A DNA stretch of 64,000 bases from Sphingomonas trueperi (GTDB taxonomy: Bacteria; Pseudomonadota; Alphaproteobacteria; Sphingomonadales; Sphingomonadaceae), in assembly GCF_011927635.1 (NCBI RefSeq), contig NZ_JAATJB010000007.1, positions 62,001 to 126,000 of the forward strand, read 5' to 3'. Positions 61,812 to 64,000 of this stretch are shown one piece after another. Positions within the stretch are counted from its first letter, which is position 1. Every line of letters starts with the position of its first letter. Under the pieces are notes generated by a model that did no database searches, was not told the origin of the DNA, and saw nothing but the letters and a program-made list of their open reading frames with translations. Made by a program: the position numbers and the translations under genes.

Positions 61812-64000
61812 CTACTGCACCAGCCCCGCCACGATCGGCAGCGCCGAGGCGAAGATCGTCGGCAGGCCGTTGTGGATGTAGATCCACTTCGCATAGTCCA
61901 GGAAGACGTCGGTGCGATAGGCGGTCACGTCGTTGCCGAAGGTGAACAGCGCATAGTCGGTGCCGAGCCGCTCGGTCAGCGCACTGCTCTCGGCGGGATC
62001 CATGCACTGGATCTCGAAGTGAATCACCGCCGGACGGCAGCCATGGTCGAGCACGTCGTCGATGATCGCCTTGTCCATGCCTTCGGCGTCGATCACCAGG
62101 ATCTCCGGCATGCGGCCTTCCACCTGCGCGGCCAGCGCGTCGAAGCCGGTCACCGGCACGGTGACGCGTTCGATGCAGCTCTGGATGCGGCGCGTCGTCT
62201 CCGCATCGATGGTGAGGCCGCCGATCGCATTCTTGTCGTCATAGACGGACGAAATGCCGAGCACCCAGCGCGGCAGGCCCGCCGCTGCCGCCTTGTCCGG
62301 GTTGATCGCGTTGAGCACCAGCGGCTTTCCGTCGGCGCTATAGGCCTGCTGCAGCAGCACGGCGTTGCGGTTGTTGGCATAGCCGCGTTCGAGCATGCCG
62401 AACATGTACGGGTTGGGCTCGAGCAGCAGCGCGGGCGGATCGTAATTGACCATCGCCGAGCGCAGCGGATCGACGAGGACGCCGTCCGCCGCGCCGATCT
62501 GCCACACCATGCGATCGCGGTCCTGGTCGAGCAGCCAGTGGACGATCTTGTCGAATGCGAAGGCCGGGCGGTCCGCCGGCGCCACCGTCAGGCTGCCGCC
62601 GAGAAACTGCGCCGCCTCGGCGGCCATGGCGCGCGAATCGGCCATGACCTTGAGCACGACCTGGAGATTCGCGGCCCATTCGTCGTCGAAGCCTTCCAGG
62701 ATGCCGGCCGCGTCCACCAGGTCGCCCCTGGCGAGCAGGTCGAGCGCCTTGCCCTTCTTCTGCTCGGGCGGCAGCCAGGCACCGCCCCACACATGGATGC
62801 CCAGCGTCTCGCCGAGGTCCTTGCGGCGGATCGAGGACAAGGGGGCATCGTACAGATAGGGGTAGAAGCTTGCCGGCGGCAGCCGCCGATGCGCGTGCTT
62901 CGCCAGATAGCTGCCGAACAGCCAGGGGCCGGTCGTGACGTTCGGGCGCGATTCATCGGGCTCGGCGGCGAGGATATGGTCGATCAGGTCGCGGAAGATC
63001 GGATGCCCCGCCGGCGCGCCGATGAAGCCGATCGAGCAATATTCGGTGGCATCGGTCTCGTTGCAGACGGTGAGTTCGCGGCACAGCGCCGCCGGCTCGA
63101 AATGCGCATAGGGCATGATGTCGCAATCGAGATAGATGCCGCCATGCGTGTAGAGGATCTCGTAGCGCGCGAGATCGGCGCGCGAGACATGGCTGGCGAA
63201 ACGATCGAGCGCCGGCCGCGACAGCGTCAGCTCGTCGAGATCGCGGTCGGTCCAGGTGCGGAATGCGCAGTCGGGGAACTGGCGCTGCCAGGCTTGCCAA
63301 TAGGCTTCGTAGGAGTCCGGAATCGGCCGCGTGCCGAACCAGATCCGGTGGAAGACAGTGGGCGCGTTCGGCGCGCCGCCCAGAGCGGGAACGGGGTTCG
63401 GGCGCACCGCGGCTGCCGGGACCGGCTTGCGGTCGACCGGGGCTGCGACCGGGGCCGGCTCCGGGGCTTGCCCGGTCACCACCTGCTGGTGCAGCTGGTC
63501 ATAGATGTCCAGCGTGCTGCCCCATAGCTGCTCGGCATAGACCGGCCCGGGGCCCTCATATTTCACGCCGGAGAAATGCTCGGGGATGAAATAGTGGCTC
63601 GGGTAGATGCGCAAGCCGTGATAGCGATATTCGCGATAAGAGTCGGTGAGACGCTTCGGGCCGACGCTTTCCCACGCCATCCGGTCGACCACCGTCGGCT
63701 CCTGATAGATGTCGCCGATGATCTGCGCGACGAACGGGTTCTTCGGCTGCGCGGCGAAATAGCCCGCGGCGATCAGCCCGGGCCGCGTCATTTCGTTTTC
63801 CCAGCAGGCGAAGGCCTCGCAGTCGAGCAGATGGTCGTCGAGCGGGCGTACGCACACGCTGTCGGCATCGACGACGAAGCCGCCATGCTCGTACACGATT
63901 TCCCACCGCATCATGTCGGCGACGCCGTTCAGCTCGCGCTCGGACATCTCGCTCATGTGGCGGCCGTTGATCCAGCCGCGCTGCTGCAGCGACTCATTGC
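61812..64000 (-). CDS. Double GT32-type glycosyltransferase fused to FkbM methyltransferase (5' end beyond window)
   Basis: About 728 residues are visible; the frame is open at the right edge (NESLQQRGWINGR precedes the first internal Met). Part 1 is the C-terminal half of one DXD-type transferase (GGFVVDADSVCVRPL, YGFF-like FIPEHFSG). Part 2, after a Pro/Ala-rich linker near 63430, is a complete GT32/OCH1-like domain: HRIWFGTRPIPDSYEAYW, RADLARYEILYTHGGIYLDC, DIMPY. Part 3 from about 62600 ends as an FkbM-type methyltransferase (EILVIDAEGMDKAIID, AVIHFEIQCMDP). The product is probably a methylated surface glycan, but acceptor and sugar are unknown. Confidence 0.88.
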   Translation of the reverse strand, partial: NESLQQRGWINGRHMSEMSERELNGVADMMRWEIVYEHGGFVVDADSVCVRPLDDHLLDCEAFACWENEMTRPGLIAAGYFAAQPKNPFVAQIIGDIYQEPTVVDRMAWESVGPKRLTDSYREYRYHGLRIYPSHYFIPEHFSGVKYEGPGPVYAEQLWGSTLDIYDQLHQQVVTGQAPEPAPVAAPVDRKPVPAAAVRPNPVPALGGAPNAPTVFHRIWFGTRPIPDSYEAYWQAWQRQFPDCAFRTWTDRDLDELTLSRPALDRFASHVSRADLARYEILYTHGGIYLDCDIMPYAHFEPAALCRELTVCNETDATEYCSIGFIGAPAGHPIFRDLIDHILAAEPDESRPNVTTGPWLFGSYLAKHAHRRLPPASFYPYLYDAPLSSIRRKDLGETLGIHVWGGAWLPPEQKKGKALDLLARGDLVDAAGILEGFDDEWAANLQVVLKVMADSRAMAAEAAQFLGGSLTVAPADRPAFAFDKIVHWLLDQDRDRMVWQIGAADGVLVDPLRSAMVNYDPPALLLEPNPYMFGMLERGYANNRNAVLLQQAYSADGKPLVLNAINPDKAAAAGLPRWVLGISSVYDDKNAIGGLTIDAETTRRIQSCIERVTVPVTGFDALAAQVEGRMPEILVIDAEGMDKAIIDDVLDHGCRPAVIHFEIQCMDPAESSALTERLGTDYALFTFGNDVTAYRTDVFLDYAKWIYIHNGLPTIFASALPIVAGLVQ

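Overview
The window is chromosomal DNA from a GC-rich alphaproteobacterium, most likely Sphingomonas or a close relative in the Sphingomonadaceae. This rests on strong G/C third-position bias, the order lnt-metK-trmB, and several small families typical of sphingomonads (DUF3297, DUF2171/SWFGD, DUF4893, DUF2721). The genus is inferred from family resemblance, without a database search. Most of the window is ordinary core and housekeeping sequence with small accessory islands.

Region by region. (1) 1-5.5 kb: a quorum-sensing/secondary-metabolite locus. A LuxI-type acyl-homoserine-lactone synthase, a 64-residue protein and the start of a nonribosomal peptide synthetase (running off the left edge) read leftward; a DHA2 drug exporter reads rightward. 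The divergent control region carries a near-perfect lux box. The first NRPS adenylation domain reads as a glycine code. (2) 5.5-12 kb: a lipoprotein S41 peptidase, a frameshifted IS5-like element lodged at its stop codon, a divergent LD-carboxypeptidase / Mur-ligase pair that fits muropeptide recycling, and a membrane protein-XRE regulator-hydrolase operon. (3) 12-20 kb: a PLP-dependent cystathionine gamma-synthase family enzyme, katG, a low-complexity DUF2171 protein, tRNA-Ala(CGC), a two-component system and a VOC protein. (4) 20-34 kb: thrS, a Uma2-family protein, an outer-membrane protein, infC (probable ATA start), a GH16 glucanase, ferredoxin, a DNA glycosylase, a cyclic-nucleotide-binding/thioredoxin-reductase-like fusion, an EVE protein, a small AT-richer patch, and typA/bipA. 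(5) 34-46 kb: a TelA/XpaC-like pair, a single-domain response regulator, a CDF transporter, a BAX-inhibitor-1 protein, an RNA 2',3'-cyclic phosphodiesterase, a TetR/DUF4188 divergent pair with twin operators, a chemoreceptor, an oxidoreductase, a low-molecular-weight phosphatase and an MFS permease. (6) 46-64 kb: Cu/Zn superoxide dismutase, envelope proteins, a truncated haemoglobin, a LysR/hydrolase pair, lnt-metK, three tandem degenerate EAL proteins, trmB, a Nudix hydrolase, purEK, and a large double-glycosyltransferase/FkbM protein cut by the right edge.

The most unusual content is the autoinducer-linked glycine-type NRPS, the triplet of progressively degraded EAL paralogues inserted between metK and trmB, the double-GT32/FkbM fusion, and several clear palindromic operators. 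No CRISPR array, prophage or rRNA was seen.
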